From: Anaeromyxobacter oryzae
GTDB taxonomy: Bacteria; Myxococcota; Myxococcia; Myxococcales; Anaeromyxobacteraceae
Direction: 5' to 3'
Assembly (NCBI RefSeq): GCF_023169945.1
Contig: NZ_AP025591.1
Span: forward strand, 5,576,481-5,640,480
Length of the DNA: 64,000 nucleotides
The notes below the pieces were generated by a model. That model was not told where the DNA came from. It was given only the letters and a program-made list of their open reading frames with translations, and searched no databases. The first letter of the stretch is position 1. Each line of letters starts with the position of its first letter. Of this stretch, positions 36,307 through 46,604 are shown piece by piece. Made by a program: the position numbers and the translations under genes.

Positions 36307-37203
36307 TCAGTGGCCGCCGGAGCCGCCGTCGTGGCCGTCGCCGCACGTCCCGCCGTCGTCGTCGCAGCCGTCCCCGTCGTCGTCGTGGTGGAGCCGCAGC
36401 GAGGCGCGGATGTTCGCGAGGATCGCGCCCTGGTCGGTCGTGGCGTTCGGGTCGAGGCGCGTCTTCCCGTCCGCGGCGGTGAACCAGAGGGTCGGGTCGA
36501 CGTCGAGGGTCAGGCCGGCGCCGGTGGCCGGATCGACGGTGATCGCGCCCTCGTGCTTGCTGTCGACGTTCATGGGCGTCGTGAAGTGGAACGGCGCGCC
36601 GTCGATCGTCCCGTCGATGGCGATGGCTGCGTGCAGGGCGGCCATGTCCTTCAGGACCTGGTCCGTGCCGGCCTTCTCCGCGGGCACCGTGTCGATCTTG
36701 AACGTGACCTCCTGGTACGTCCCGGCCGGCACCGGCACGTCGAACTGCCAGTGGATGCCCGACGCGAGCGCCGCGCCGGAGAGATCCACCGCGAACGGCC
36801 CGAACTCGAGCTCGCACTCACCGTCGTGGTCCGCTTCCTGCTCGCCGTCCTGGCCGTCGCCGCTGCCGCTGCCGCCGGAGGTCCCGCCGTGATCGTCCTG
36901 GACCGTGATCGCCGGCGTCGTCGTGGCCCCGGCCGCCGGGGTCGTGGGCGTGGTCGGCGTGGTCGGCGTGGTCGGCGTCGTGCCCTGGGCGCAGCCGTCG
37001 CTGGGCTTTCCCTCGACCTCGACCTTCCGGACGACGAGCCGCACGCGGTCGACCACGATCGTGCCGCCGTTCAGCGTGAGCGAGGTCGCGGTGGTCTGAT
37101 CCGCCGCGGCGTTGGCACGGACCGAGAGCCCCTTCGACGCGCGGCTGCAGCCCGCTGCCAGCCCAGCTGCGGTGAGGACTGCCAACGTTCGACTCCACGT
37201 CAT
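36307..37203 (-). CDS. Predicted lipoprotein with Thr-Pro and Asp/Gly low-complexity segments
   Basis: 298 aa from ATG 37203, with AGGAGG six bases upstream. The N terminus is a lipoprotein signal ending LTAAGLAAGC. The next region (SLTLNGGTIVVDRVRLVVRK) looks like a beta-rich domain of the DUF4382 kind, interrupted by a five-fold TTP repeat (DNA period 9, about 36945-36985) and an acidic loop. A second beta-rich part follows, and the end is HHDDDGDGCDDDGG-type, which could bind calcium. No enzyme motif. The low-complexity parts are prone to slippage. Confidence 0.75.
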   Translation of the reverse strand: MTWSRTLAVLTAAGLAAGCSRASKGLSVRANAAADQTTATSLTLNGGTIVVDRVRLVVRKVEVEGKPSDGCAQGTTPTTPTTPTTPTTPAAGATTTPAITVQDDHGGTSGGSGSGDGQDGEQEADHDGECELEFGPFAVDLSGAALASGIHWQFDVPVPAGTYQEVTFKIDTVPAEKAGTDQVLKDMAALHAAIAIDGTIDGAPFHFTTPMNVDSKHEGAITVDPATGAGLTLDVDPTLWFTAADGKTRLDPNATTDQGAILANIRASLRLHHDDDGDGCDDDGGTCGDGHDGGSGGH

Positions 37204-37420
37204 GATTGCCTCCTGAGAGGTGCCCGGCATCCCCACCGCGCGCCGGTCAGTGGTTCTCACCCCCGGAGACCGGAGTCCGGTGACGCCGGCCACCTGGGCA
37301 GATGGGGGCGGGCCGAGGGGGCGCCCCGTCGAGTTCCCGATCGGCGTCCGGCCGGGGGTCAGCCCGTGTCTTTCGGGTCGTGGTGTGGAAGAATCGCGGC
37401 CCCCACGAGGAGGATCGAGG

Positions 37421-37864
37421 ATGGCGGATCGCGTGATCGCGGGCTCCGACCACGCCGGGCTGTCGCTCCGGGCGGAGGCCGTGAAGGTGGCGAAGGCGGC
37501 GGGCTTCGAGGTCGAGGACCTCGGCCCGTTCTCGGGCGACAGCGTCGACTATCCCGACTACGCGCGCGCGGTCGGCGAGGCGGTGGTCCAGGGCCGCGCC
37601 CGGCTCGGGATCCTCGTGTGCGGGACCGGGATCGGGATGTCCATCGCCGCGAACAAGGTGAAGGGCGTGCGCGCCGCCCACTGCGGGACGGAGTTCGACG
37701 CCCGCATGGCCCGCGCGCACAACGACGCGAACGTCCTGTGCATCGGGGAGCGGGTGCTCGGGCTCGGCGTCGGCAGCGCGATCGTGAAGGCGTTCCTCGA
37801 GACGCCGTTCGAGGGCGGCCGGCACGAGCGGCGCGTGCAGAAGATGAAGGACCTCGAGCGGTGA
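37421..37864 (+). CDS. rpiB: Ribose-5-phosphate isomerase B
   Basis: 147 aa from ATG 37421 with GAGGAGG upstream. RpiB signature: IAGSDHAGLSLRAEAVK, DYPDYARAVGEAVVQG, GILVCGTGIGMSIAANKVKG (active-site Cys) and AHNDANVLCIGERVLG. Interconverts ribose-5-P and ribulose-5-P. Ribulose-5-P is a substrate of the RibB half of ribBA downstream. RpiB-GlyA-NrdR-Rib order is common in deltaproteobacteria. Confidence 0.96.
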   Translation: MADRVIAGSDHAGLSLRAEAVKVAKAAGFEVEDLGPFSGDSVDYPDYARAVGEAVVQGRARLGILVCGTGIGMSIAANKVKGVRAAHCGTEFDARMARAHNDANVLCIGERVLGLGVGSAIVKAFLETPFEGGRHERRVQKMKDLER

Positions 37865-37894
37865 CCGGCGGCGAGGCGCGGCGCCGCGTGCCCG

Positions 37895-37923
37895 TTGCCT
37901 CACCCACACCGGCGCGGTATGAA
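37895..37923 (+). promoter_or_regulatory. Sigma-70-type promoter ahead of glyA
   Basis: TTGCCT (37895-37900), 17 bp, TATGAA (37918-37923). Transcription would start near 37930. This places the in-frame ATG at 37919 inside the -10 box and supports translation from 37958. Confidence 0.6.
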
Positions 37924-37957
37924 CGCGCTCCCAACGTTTTTCCCTGGAGAGATCCCG

Positions 37958-39211
37958 ATGATGCCGACGCAGCGCCTCGCCGAGGCCGACCCCCAGATCG
38001 CGAAGCTGATCCGCGAGGAGACCCGCCGCCAGGCGGAGGGGCTCGAGCTCATCGCCAGCGAGAACTTCGTCTCGCCCGCCGTCCTCGAGGCGCTCGGGTC
38101 GACCCTCACGAACAAGTACGCCGAGGGCTACCCCGGGAAGCGCTACTACGGCGGCTGCGAGGTGGTGGATCAGGTCGAGCAGCTCGCCATCGACCGGGCG
38201 AAGCAGCTCTTCGGGGCCGAGCACGCGAACGTCCAGCCGCACTCCGGGTCGCAGGCGAACATGGCGGCCTACTTCGCGCTCGCCCAGCCCGGCGACACCA
38301 TCCTGGCGATGAGCCTCAACTTCGGCGGCCACCTGACGCACGGGTCGCCGGTGAACTTCTCCGGGAAGCTGTTCAAGATCGTCCCCTACGGCCTCAAGCA
38401 GAGCGACGAGACCATCGACATGGACGAGGTGGCCCGGCTCGCGCGCGAGCACCGGCCGAAGATCCTCGTCGTCGGCGCGAGCGCCTACCCGCGCACCCTG
38501 CACTTCGAGAAGTTCGCGGAGATCGCCCGCGAGGTCGGCGCCGCGATGGTGGTGGACATGGCCCACATCGCCGGCCTCGTCGCCGCGGGCTGCCACCCGT
38601 CCCCGGTGCCGTACTCCGAGATCGTCACGACGACGACCCACAAGACGCTCCGCGGCCCGCGCGGCGGCATGATCCTCACCCGCGAGGCGCACGCGAGGAC
38701 GCTCAACTCGCAGATCTTCCCGGGCATCCAGGGCGGCCCGCTCGAGCACGTCATCGCCGCGAAGGCCGTGGCGTTCGGGGAGGCCCTCCGGCCGGAGTTC
38801 AAGGCCTACCAGCGGCGCATCGTGGAGAACGCCCAGGTGCTCGCCGAGGGTCTCAAGGTGGCGGGCCTCCGGCTCGTCTCCGGCGGCACCGACAACCACC
38901 TCATGCTGCTCGACCTCCGGCCGAAGAAGCTCACGGGCAAGATCGCCGAGGAGGCGCTCGGGAAGGCCGGGATCACCGTCAACAAGAACATGATCCCGTG
39001 GGATCCGGAGAAGCCGATGACGACCTCCGGGATCCGCGTCGGCACGCCGGCGCTCACCACCCGCGGCATGGGGCCGAAGGAGATGACGACCGTCGCCCGC
39101 CTCATCGGGCGCGTCCTCGACGCTCCGACGGACGAGTCGTCCCTCGCGAAGGTGCGCGGCGAGGTGAAGGACCTCTGCGCGCACTTCCCGATGTACGCGG
39201 ATCGACAGTAG
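37958..39211 (+). CDS. glyA: Serine hydroxymethyltransferase
   Basis: 417 aa from ATG 37958, preceded by GGAGAG. Converts serine and tetrahydrofolate to glycine and methylene-THF. PLP lysine K229 in [15 protein letters not shown]; other landmarks are [26 protein letters not shown] and [14 protein letters not shown]. Full length. Followed 4 bp later by nrdR. Confidence 0.98.
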   Translation: MMPTQRLAEADPQIAKLIREETRRQAEGLELIASENFVSPAVLEALGSTLTNKYAEGYPGKRYYGGCEVVDQVEQLAIDRAKQLFGAEHANVQPHSGSQANMAAYFALAQPGDTILAMSLNFGGHLTHGSPVNFSGKLFKIVPYGLKQSDETIDMDEVARLAREHRPKILVVGASAYPRTLHFEKFAEIAREVGAAMVVDMAHIAGLVAAGCHPSPVPYSEIVTTTTHKTLRGPRGGMILTREAHARTLNSQIFPGIQGGPLEHVIAAKAVAFGEALRPEFKAYQRRIVENAQVLAEGLKVAGLRLVSGGTDNHLMLLDLRPKKLTGKIAEEALGKAGITVNKNMIPWDPEKPMTTSGIRVGTPALTTRGMGPKEMTTVARLIGRVLDAPTDESSLAKVRGEVKDLCAHFPMYADRQ

Positions 39212-39215
39212 CCCG

Positions 39216-39689
39216 ATGCGCTGCCCGTTCTGCGGCCACCTCGAGGACCGGGTCGTCGACTCCCGCGAGACGCAGGACGGGCAGGCCACGCGCCGCCGGC
39301 GCGAGTGCGCGGGCTGCGCGCGCCGCTTCACGACGTACGAGCGGATCGAGGAGATCCTGCCGTACGTCGTCAAGAAGGACGGGCGCCGCGAGGCGTTCGA
39401 CCGGCGCAAGATCGTGGAGGGCGTCGCCACCGCTTGCCAGAAGCGGCCCGTCTCGGCCGAGCAGGTCGAGGCGCTCGTCTCGGCGGTGGAGCGGCAGATG
39501 GCGGAGCTCGGCGAGCGCGAGATCCGGACGGCGGCGATCGGGGAGCTCGTCATGCAGCGGCTCCGGTCCCTCGACGAGGTCGCGTACGTCCGCTTCGCGT
39601 CGGTCTACCGCGCCTTCCGCGACGTGGGCGAGTTCATGACCGAGCTCGAGGGGCTGCAGCGCAAGCCGGGCGGGGAGGGCGGGGCGTGA
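39216..39689 (+). CDS. nrdR: Transcriptional repressor NrdR
   Basis: 157 aa. N-terminal zinc finger [18 protein letters not shown] with CPFC and CAGC pairs, then FTTYERIEE and an ATP-cone domain ([19 protein letters not shown]). NrdR represses ribonucleotide reductase genes when dATP is high. Its stop overlaps the ribD start (GTGA). No NrdR box search was possible, and no nrd gene is in the window. Confidence 0.97.
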   Translation: MRCPFCGHLEDRVVDSRETQDGQATRRRRECAGCARRFTTYERIEEILPYVVKKDGRREAFDRRKIVEGVATACQKRPVSAEQVEALVSAVERQMAELGEREIRTAAIGELVMQRLRSLDEVAYVRFASVYRAFRDVGEFMTELEGLQRKPGGEGGA

Positions 39690-40894
39690 CCCGCATCGTC
39701 GTCCGGGGTCGCCGGTCGCGGCCCGCGCCCGCCCGCCGGAGCCGCGCGCGCGACGCCCTCTTCGACCGCGCCGTCGCCGAGTTCTTCATGCGGCGCGCGC
39801 TGCGGGAGGCGGAGAAGGGCCTCGGGCGCACGAGCCCGAACCCCGCCGTCGGGGCGCTGCTCGTGAAGAACGGCCGCATCGTCGCGCGCGGGCACCACGC
39901 CCGCGCCGGCGGGCCTCACGCCGAGGTCGTCGCCCTGCGCGCCGCCGGCGCCCGCGCCCGCGGCGCCGACCTCTACACCACGCTCGAGCCCTGCGATCAC
40001 CAGGGCAAGACGCCGCCCTGCTCGCGCGCGATCCTGGAGGCGGGCGTCCGGCGCGTGTTCGTCGGCTCCCGCGACCCGAACCCGCTCGTGAACGGGAAGG
40101 GGATGGCGCGGCTCGAGCGCGGCGGGGTCGCGGTGGTGAAGGACGTGCTCCGCGGCGACTGCGACCGGCTCAACGCGCACTGGTTCACCTGGATCACCGA
40201 GCGTCGGCCGCACGTGACGCTCAAGGCGGCGGTGACGCTCGACGGCAAGATCGCGACCCGGACCGGCGACGCGCGCTGGGTCACCGGCGAGGCCGCGCGG
40301 GCCTGGGTGCACCGGCTCCGCGATCGCGTCGACGCGGTCCTGATCGGCGCCGGAACCGCGCGCGCCGACGACCCGGAGCTGACCACGCGGCTCCCCGGCG
40401 GCCGCGGCCGCGACGCCATCCGCGTGGTCCTCGACACCGACCTCTCGCTGCCGGCGCGCCTCAAGCTGTTCCACGCCCGCTCCGCCGCGCCCACGATCGT
40501 GGCGCACGCGTCGGAGCGGAGCCGGCGGCTCGGTCCGGGCGTCGAGCTGCTCCGCTGCCGCCGCGCGCGGCGCGGCGGCGTCGACCTCCGCGACCTGCTC
40601 GCGAAGCTCGCCGCCCGCGGCGTCACCCACCTGCTCGTCGAGGGCGGCGCGTGCGTCCACGCGCGCTTCCTCGAGGAGGGCCTCGTCGACCGGATCGCGG
40701 TCTTCGTCGCGCCGAAGATCGCCGGCGGCGACGGCCTGTCGCTCGTCGCGAGCCGCGGCCCCGCCCGGATGGCGGACGCGCTCCGGCTCGCCGACGTGCA
40801 CGTGGAGCGCGTCGGAGAGGACGTCCTCGTGACCGGCGTGCCCGCGGCCGAGCGCCGGCGCGCCGCGTTGGCGAAAAACCGCGGACGAGGCTAG
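39686..40894 (+). CDS. ribD: Bifunctional riboflavin deaminase/reductase
   Basis: 402 aa from GTG 39686; the first 30 residues are Arg-rich and the enzyme core starts [20 protein letters not shown], so a later start is possible. Deaminase zinc site: PHAEVVALR and [17 protein letters not shown]. Reductase half: [72 protein letters not shown]. Catalyses the second and third steps to riboflavin. Confidence 0.96.
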   Translation: MTRIVVRGRRSRPAPARRSRARDALFDRAVAEFFMRRALREAEKGLGRTSPNPAVGALLVKNGRIVARGHHARAGGPHAEVVALRAAGARARGADLYTTLEPCDHQGKTPPCSRAILEAGVRRVFVGSRDPNPLVNGKGMARLERGGVAVVKDVLRGDCDRLNAHWFTWITERRPHVTLKAAVTLDGKIATRTGDARWVTGEAARAWVHRLRDRVDAVLIGAGTARADDPELTTRLPGGRGRDAIRVVLDTDLSLPARLKLFHARSAAPTIVAHASERSRRLGPGVELLRCRRARRGGVDLRDLLAKLAARGVTHLLVEGGACVHARFLEEGLVDRIAVFVAPKIAGGDGLSLVASRGPARMADALRLADVHVERVGEDVLVTGVPAAERRRAALAKNRGRG

Positions 40895-40906
40895 GATTCC
40901 GCCGAA

Positions 40907-41554
40907 ATGTTCACGGGTCTCGTCTCCGACATCGGGGTGGTCGAGCGCATCGCCCCACGGCAGGGAGGCGCCCGCCTGACGCTCCGCCCCGGCCGGCTCC
41001 CGGTCGACGCGCTCGCCCTGGGCGAGAGCATCGCCTGCTCGGGCGCGTGCCTGACGGTGGTCGAGCGCGGCGGCGGCCTCGTCTCGTTCGACGCGGTCCC
41101 GGAGACGCTCGCGCGGACGACGCTCGGAGCGTGGCGCGCCGGCACGAAGGTGAACCTCGAGCGGGCCCTGGCGCTCGGCGACCGCCTGGGCGGACACCTC
41201 GTCGCGGGCCACGTGGACGCGGTGGGCGAGGTCATCCGGCGCGTCCCGGAGGGCCAGGGCGCGCGGCTCACGGTGTCGCTCCCACCGGCGATCGCGCCGC
41301 TCGTCGCGGAGAAGGGGTCGATCGCCATCGACGGCGTCTCGCTCACGGTCGCGCGGGTGACCCGGACCGAGCTCGACGTCGCGCTCATCCCGGAGACGCT
41401 GGCTCGGACCACGCTGGGCGAGGCGACGGCGGGCACGAAGGTGAACCTCGAGGCCGACGTGGTGGCGCGGCACGTGGCGCGGCTCCGGGAGTTCGATGGG
41501 CCGGCGGGCGAGGATCTCGCGCGCTGGGGCTACGGGACGGGAGGCGCGGCTTGA
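40907..41554 (+). CDS. ribE: Riboflavin synthase, alpha chain
   Basis: 215 aa with two lumazine-binding halves. First half [18 protein letters not shown], then [34 protein letters not shown]; second half [48 protein letters not shown]. The duplicated TTLG-x-G-T-K-V-N-L-E motif is typical. Makes riboflavin from two lumazines. Its TGA overlaps the ribBA TTG start. Confidence 0.97.
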   Translation: MFTGLVSDIGVVERIAPRQGGARLTLRPGRLPVDALALGESIACSGACLTVVERGGGLVSFDAVPETLARTTLGAWRAGTKVNLERALALGDRLGGHLVAGHVDAVGEVIRRVPEGQGARLTVSLPPAIAPLVAEKGSIAIDGVSLTVARVTRTELDVALIPETLARTTLGEATAGTKVNLEADVVARHVARLREFDGPAGEDLARWGYGTGGAA

Positions 41555-42864
41555 AGGACCACGCACGGCACGCCGTCGAGCGGGTCGAGAAGGCGCTGGC
41601 GTACTACCGCGCCGGCAAGATGGTGATCCTCACCGACGACGAGGATCGCGAGAACGAGGGCGACCTCGCCATGGCCGCGGAGAAGGTGACGCCGGCCGCG
41701 GTGAACTTCATGGCGAAGTACGGCCGCGGGCTCGTGTGCCTCTCGCTGACCGAGGAGAAGGTCCGGCAGCTGCGGCTGCCGCTGATGGTCGACGAGGGCT
41801 CGAACACGTCGGGGTTCGGGACCGCGTTCACGGTGTCCATCGAGGCGCGCGAGGGCGTCACGACCGGCATCAGCGCCAAGGACCGCGCGCACACGATCCT
41901 CACCGCGGTGAAGGACGACACGCGGCCGGACGACCTGGCGCGCCCCGGCCACGTGTTCCCGCTCCGCGCCCGCAAGGGCGGCGTGCTCGTCCGCGCCGGG
42001 CAGACGGAGGGCTCGGTCGACCTCGCCCGCCTCGCGGGGCTGAAGCCCGCGGGCGTGATCTGCGAGGTCATGAACGACGACGGGACGATGGCCCGCATGC
42101 CCGAGCTCGAGAAGCTCTCGGCGGAGCACGACCTGCCGATCGTGTCGGTGGCGGACCTCATCTGCTACCGGATGCTGAAGGACACGCTCGTGCGCCGCGG
42201 CGCCGAGGCGCCGCTCCCGACCGTGTACGGCGAGTTCCGGGCCGTCGCGTACGAGAACGACGTCGACCAGCACCAGCACGTGGCGCTCGTGAAGGGGAAG
42301 TGGCGCGAGGGCGAGGCGGTCCTCGTCCGCGTCCACTCGAAGTGCCTCACCGGCGACGTGTTCGCGAGCGAGCGGTGCGACTGCGGCCCGCAGCTCCACG
42401 CCGCGCTCCGGCAGATCGCCCGGGCGGGGAAGGGCGTCCTCCTCTACCTCGACCAGGAGGGGCGGGGGATCGGGCTCGTCAACAAGCTCAAGGCGTACAA
42501 CCTGCAGGACGAGGGCTACGACACCGCCGAGGCGAACGTCCGCCTGGGGTTCAAGCCCGACCTGCGCGACTACGGCATCGGCGCGCAGATCCTCCGCGAC
42601 CTCGGCGTGCGGAAGATGCGGCTGCTCACCAACAACCCGAAGAAGATCATCGGGCTCGAGGGCTACGGCCTCGAGGTCGTGGAGCGCGTGCCGATCGAGA
42701 TGCCGGCGACGCAGCGGAACCGCGCCTATCTCGTCACCAAGCGCGACAAGCTCGGCCACCTCCTCACCCTCGAGCCCGCCGCGCCGGCCCGCATCTCCCG
42801 GCGGGCGCGCGCGAAGAAGCCCGCGGCGCGGGGGCGGACCGCCAAGGAAAGGACGAAGCGATGA
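41551..42864 (+). CDS. ribBA: Bifunctional DHBP synthase/GTP cyclohydrolase II
   Basis: 437 aa from TTG 41551, overlapping the preceding stop (TTGA). RibB half: [20 protein letters not shown] (acidic metal site), [26 protein letters not shown]. RibA half from about 205: [19 protein letters not shown] (zinc cysteines), [28 protein letters not shown]. The C-terminal 30 residues are Lys/Arg-rich. Supplies both precursors of lumazine. Confidence 0.97.
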   Translation: MKDHARHAVERVEKALAYYRAGKMVILTDDEDRENEGDLAMAAEKVTPAAVNFMAKYGRGLVCLSLTEEKVRQLRLPLMVDEGSNTSGFGTAFTVSIEAREGVTTGISAKDRAHTILTAVKDDTRPDDLARPGHVFPLRARKGGVLVRAGQTEGSVDLARLAGLKPAGVICEVMNDDGTMARMPELEKLSAEHDLPIVSVADLICYRMLKDTLVRRGAEAPLPTVYGEFRAVAYENDVDQHQHVALVKGKWREGEAVLVRVHSKCLTGDVFASERCDCGPQLHAALRQIARAGKGVLLYLDQEGRGIGLVNKLKAYNLQDEGYDTAEANVRLGFKPDLRDYGIGAQILRDLGVRKMRLLTNNPKKIIGLEGYGLEVVERVPIEMPATQRNRAYLVTKRDKLGHLLTLEPAAPARISRRARAKKPAARGRTAKERTKR

Positions 42865-43352
42865 ACGTCTACGAGGGCTCCCTCGTCGCAACCGGGCTCA
42901 AGACCGCGCTCGTGGTGGCGCGGTTCAACTCGCTCATCACCGAGCAGCTCCTGATGGGCGCCGCGGACACGCTCCGCCGGCACGGCGTGAAGGACGCCGA
43001 CATCGACGTGTTCCGCTGCCCCGGCACGTTCGAGCTGCCCGCCCTGCTCCGCCGCGTCGCGGCGAGCGGTCGCTACGACGCGGTCGTGGCGCTCGGCGCG
43101 GTGATCCGCGGCGGCACTCCGCACTTCGAGTACGTGGCGGGCGAGGCCACCAAGGGCGTCGCGCAGGTCGCCATGGAGGCGGGGTGCGCCGTCACGATGG
43201 GCGTGCTCACCACCGACACGATGGAGCAGGCGCTCGAGCGCGCTGGCGTGAAGGCGGGGAACAAGGGGGCGGAGGCCGCCCTCGCCGCGATCGAGCAGGC
43301 GAACGTGCTGCGCGAGGCGGGGAAGCTTCCGTCGCCACGGCGGGCGGAATGA
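42861..43352 (+). CDS. ribH: 6,7-dimethyl-8-ribityllumazine synthase
   Basis: 163 aa, start overlapping ribBA stop (ATGA). Landmarks: [57 protein letters not shown] (catalytic His in that loop), [16 protein letters not shown]. Its own stop overlaps the nusB start (ATGA), so ribD to nusB form a translationally coupled chain. Confidence 0.97.
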   Translation: MNVYEGSLVATGLKTALVVARFNSLITEQLLMGAADTLRRHGVKDADIDVFRCPGTFELPALLRRVAASGRYDAVVALGAVIRGGTPHFEYVAGEATKGVAQVAMEAGCAVTMGVLTTDTMEQALERAGVKAGNKGAEAALAAIEQANVLREAGKLPSPRRAE

Positions 43353-43786
43353 GCGTGACGTCGCGCCGGACCAAGGCCCGCGAGCGCGCTCTCCAGGCGC
43401 TGTACCAGATCGACGTCGCCGCCGAGGGCATCGACGACGCGCTCTCGCGGTTCTGGAAGAGCTTCGAGCCGGTGGAGCGGGAGGTCATGGACGTGGCCGA
43501 GGCGCTCGTGCGCGGGGTGGCCGCGCACCGGCGGGCCGTCGACGCCACGATCGAGCAGGTGTCGACCAACTGGCGGCTCGATCGCATGGCGAAGGTCGAC
43601 CGGAACGTCCTGCGGCTCGCGGTCTACGAGCTGCTCGAGACCGACGTGCCGGTGAAGGTGGCGATCGACGAGGCCATCGAGCTCGGCAAGAAGTACGGAT
43701 CCGAGAGCTCGGGGGCGTTCGTGAACGGCGTGCTCGACAAGGTGGCGTCGGGGCTGCCCGCCGAGCGCCGCCGCGGGACGAAGTGA
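43349..43786 (+). CDS. nusB: Transcription antitermination protein NusB
   Basis: 145 aa. Start ATG 43349 overlaps the ribH stop. NusB helices: [60 protein letters not shown] and [10 protein letters not shown]. Binds boxA RNA with NusE for rRNA antitermination. ribH-nusB linkage is widespread. Confidence 0.96.
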   Translation: MSVTSRRTKARERALQALYQIDVAAEGIDDALSRFWKSFEPVEREVMDVAEALVRGVAAHRRAVDATIEQVSTNWRLDRMAKVDRNVLRLAVYELLETDVPVKVAIDEAIELGKKYGSESSGAFVNGVLDKVASGLPAERRRGTK

Positions 43787-43809
43787 GGGGCAGCGAGGAG
43801 CAACGACGC

Positions 43810-44391
43810 GTGGCGCTCAAGATCGAGGTGGCGGACCTGGGGCTCCCGGCGCTCGACGCGCTCGACGTCGACGCGCTCGCCGTGTTCGTCGGCCCGGAGC
43901 GGCCGCTGCAGGGGCTCGCCGGGTTCGCCGACTGGCGGATGTGCGGGGGCATCTCCCGCGCGATCCGCTCTGGCGTGTTCGGGGCGAGCCTCGACGAGGC
44001 GCTGCTCATCCCTTCCGGCGGCCGGATGCACCCCGCCCGCATCTTCTGCTTCGGGCTGCCGCCCGGGGTCCCGCTCGCACCCGACGCGTTCCTCCGCGCG
44101 TCCCGGACGGCCTGCGAGGCCATGGCGAAGGCCGGGAGCGACGCCTTCGCCACGGCGTTCCCGCCCTACGCCGGCGACCTCTCCACCGCGTGCCGGCTGT
44201 GGCTCGAGGGGAGCCTGGTCCGGCCGGTGCGGCGGCAGGTGCTGCTCGGTGAGGCGCGCGTGCTCCAGCGCGAGCTCACCGCCGCGCGCGCCGCCCTCGG
44301 CGTCCAGGTGGACGTCGTGGCGCCGCCCTCGCGCGTCGAGATGCCGCCGCGCGCCCGCGCCTTGCCGCACATCGGCGCCGTGATACGCTGA
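43810..44391 (+). CDS. Orphan peptidase M17 N-terminal-like domain protein
   Basis: 193 aa from GTG 43810, with GAGGAG nine bases upstream; a GTG at 43783 overlapping the nusB stop would add nine residues. The central part (LDALDVDALAVFVGPERPLQ, ARIFCFGLPPG) resembles the macro-like N-terminal domain of leucyl aminopeptidases. No M17 catalytic domain with metal ligands follows, so it cannot be a peptidase. Stand-alone forms are known in myxobacterial genomes only as hypothetical proteins as far as I can recall. Last gene of the rib-nusB run. Confidence 0.55.
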   Translation: MALKIEVADLGLPALDALDVDALAVFVGPERPLQGLAGFADWRMCGGISRAIRSGVFGASLDEALLIPSGGRMHPARIFCFGLPPGVPLAPDAFLRASRTACEAMAKAGSDAFATAFPPYAGDLSTACRLWLEGSLVRPVRRQVLLGEARVLQRELTAARAALGVQVDVVAPPSRVEMPPRARALPHIGAVIR

Positions 44392-44483
44392 CCCGGCTGT
44401 CGCGCCGGGACGCGGTCCCGCCGCCGCTCGCTCCGGCCCGCCGACGTCGACGGGCCCGACCCGCGCCGCTGCACCTGCCCGGC

Positions 44484-46580
44484 ATGGTCGATCGCACCGA
44501 CAAGGCCCTCACCGAGTTCGTCTCCGAGGCGCAGGAGACGATCGACCTGCTCGGGCGCGACCTGATGCGGCTCGACCGGTCCGGCCTCGACGAGCCGGAT
44601 CCCGACCTGCTCAACGCGGTCTTCCGGGCCGCGCACTCGCTGAAGGGCATCTCGTCCATGTTCGGCGTGGAGCGCATGGCGCGCCTCGCCCACGCCCTCG
44701 AGGACGTCCTCGACGACGCACGGCTCGGACGCCGCACGCTGGAACGCGGCGCCCTCGACCTGCTCCTCGAGGCGCCCGAGGTCTTCTCTCGCATCATCGC
44801 CGAGGAGGCGGCCGGCGCCGCGCCCCGGACCACCGACGCGGCGGACCGGCTCACCGACCGGCTCCGGGCGCGCGAGCGGGCCCCGGCGGTCGTCGCGGGC
44901 GATCCGCTCGAGACGCTGGCGCTCGCCCCGGCCGTGCGGGCCGTCCTCACCGAGTACGAGGAGCACCGGCTCCGGACGAGCGTGCAGAGGGGGCTCGCGC
45001 TCTGGCGCATCAAGATCGCGTTCGACCTCGGCGCGTTCGATCGCGAGCTCTCCGCGCTGAACGCGCGACTCAAGAGGGTCGGCGAGGTCGTGTCGACGTT
45101 GCCGTCGTCCGACGCCCGCGACCCGCAGACGATCGCGTTCGAGCTGCTGTTCGCGTCCAGGGAGCCCGCCGACGCGATCCGCCACGAGGCCGGCGCAGGC
45201 GCCGGCCTGGAGCCGGTCGCGCGCCGCGACGGGGCGGATGCCGGGCCCGCTTCGGACGCGAGGCCCCACTGGGCGGCCTCGGTCGGCGGCCTCTCGCCGG
45301 TGTCGCCCGCCCCGGAGGCGCCAGCGGACGAGGGCGCCTCGCTCCGCTCCGCGTCGCAGGCGGTCCGCGTCGACATCCGCAAGCTCGACCGGCTCATGAA
45401 CGTGGTCGGCGAGCTCGTGCTCGTGAAGTCCACGCTCCTCTCGCTCGCGGAGCGGCACAAGGCCGAGGGTGGCGACCCGGCGCTCGGCGCCGAGCTCCAG
45501 CGGGCGAACCGCGCGCTGGAGCGGAGGCTCGAGGAGCTGCAGGCGGGGATCCTGGAGGTCCGGATGGTCCCGCTCGAGCAGGTGTTCGACAAGCTCGCGC
45601 GGATGGTGCGCAAGATCGCCCGCGAGGTCGGGAAGGAGGTCGACTTCGAGGTGACCGGCGGCGACGTGGAGCTCGACAAGCTCATCGTCGAGGACCTCTC
45701 GGATCCGCTGATGCACCTCATCCGGAACGCCATCGACCACGGCGTCGAGCCGCCCGACGTGCGGGAGCGCGCCGGGAAGCGGCGGGCCGGGACCGTCCGG
45801 CTCGCCGCGTCGCAGAAGGGCAACCACGTGTCGATCGTGGTCGAGGACGACGGCGGGGGCATGGACGAGGACCGGATCCGGGAGGTCGCGGTGCAGCGCG
45901 GCCTCGCGACCGCCGACGCCGTCCGGGAGCTGTCCCGCCGCGAGGTGACGAACCTCATCTTCGTCCCGGGCTTCTCCACGGCCCGGCAGGTCACGAACCT
46001 GTCCGGCCGCGGCGTGGGCATGGACGTCGTGAAGAACAACATCGCGGCGCTCTCGGGGATCATCGAGATCCAGACGGAGAGGGGGCGGGGCACCCGGTTC
46101 GAGATCACGCTGCCGGTGACGCTCGCGATCGTCCGCGCGCTCATCGTCGCCGTCGCGGGCCGGACGTACGCGGTGCCGCTGAACAGCGTGCTCGAGATCC
46201 TGGAGGTGCGCGCGAGCGAGGTGCGCACGCTCTCCACGCGGGAGGTGATCTCGCTGCGCGGCTCGACCCTGCCGCTGGTGCGCCTCGGCCGCTTCTTCGC
46301 GCTCCCGGGCGCGCGCACTCCCGACGCCTTCTTCGTCGTGGTCGTGGGGCTCGCCCAGGAGCGCCTCGGCGTCGCGGTCGACGAGCTCGTGGGCCAGCAG
46401 GACATCGTGGTGAAGCCGCTCGGCCCCGTCCTGCACGGCATCCGCGGGATCGCCGGGGCGACGGATCTCGGCAACCGCCGCACGGTGCTCGTGCTCGACG
46501 TGGGCGCCATCATCGAGGACGTGGTGGAGGGCGACGGGCTCCGCGACGCGGGCCCCGCCGCTCCGGCGGCGCGGGCCTGA
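44484..46580 (+). CDS. cheA: Chemotaxis histidine kinase CheA
   Basis: 698 aa. Hpt domain 1-110 with phosphorylatable H51 in FRAAHSLKGISSMFG. A middle region of about 180 residues has no clear CheY-binding P2 domain and ends in a Pro/Ala linker. Dimerisation helices start VRVDIRKLDRLMNVVGELVL near residue 292. The ATPase domain has HLIRNAIDHGVEPP (N-box), VEDDGGGMDEDRI and SGRGVGMDVVKNNI (G-boxes). The C-terminal CheW-like P5 domain begins LPVTLAIVRALIVAVAG. First gene of a seven- to eight-gene chemotaxis operon. Confidence 0.97.
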   Translation: MVDRTDKALTEFVSEAQETIDLLGRDLMRLDRSGLDEPDPDLLNAVFRAAHSLKGISSMFGVERMARLAHALEDVLDDARLGRRTLERGALDLLLEAPEVFSRIIAEEAAGAAPRTTDAADRLTDRLRARERAPAVVAGDPLETLALAPAVRAVLTEYEEHRLRTSVQRGLALWRIKIAFDLGAFDRELSALNARLKRVGEVVSTLPSSDARDPQTIAFELLFASREPADAIRHEAGAGAGLEPVARRDGADAGPASDARPHWAASVGGLSPVSPAPEAPADEGASLRSASQAVRVDIRKLDRLMNVVGELVLVKSTLLSLAERHKAEGGDPALGAELQRANRALERRLEELQAGILEVRMVPLEQVFDKLARMVRKIAREVGKEVDFEVTGGDVELDKLIVEDLSDPLMHLIRNAIDHGVEPPDVRERAGKRRAGTVRLAASQKGNHVSIVVEDDGGGMDEDRIREVAVQRGLATADAVRELSRREVTNLIFVPGFSTARQVTNLSGRGVGMDVVKNNIAALSGIIEIQTERGRGTRFEITLPVTLAIVRALIVAVAGRTYAVPLNSVLEILEVRASEVRTLSTREVISLRGSTLPLVRLGRFFALPGARTPDAFFVVVVGLAQERLGVAVDELVGQQDIVVKPLGPVLHGIRGIAGATDLGNRRTVLVLDVGAIIEDVVEGDGLRDAGPAAPAARA

Positions 46581-46604
46581 CGGCGCGCCACCCGCGGGAG
46601 AGCG

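Noticed and set aside
36945-36985. GTGGTCGGC nine-base repeat as a regulatory repeat
   Set aside because: It lies inside the lipoprotein gene and is explained by the coded Thr-Thr-Pro repeats.
39600-41560. FMN riboswitch in front of the rib genes
   Set aside because: The genes overlap or lie within 12 bp of each other and no leader long enough for the element exists.
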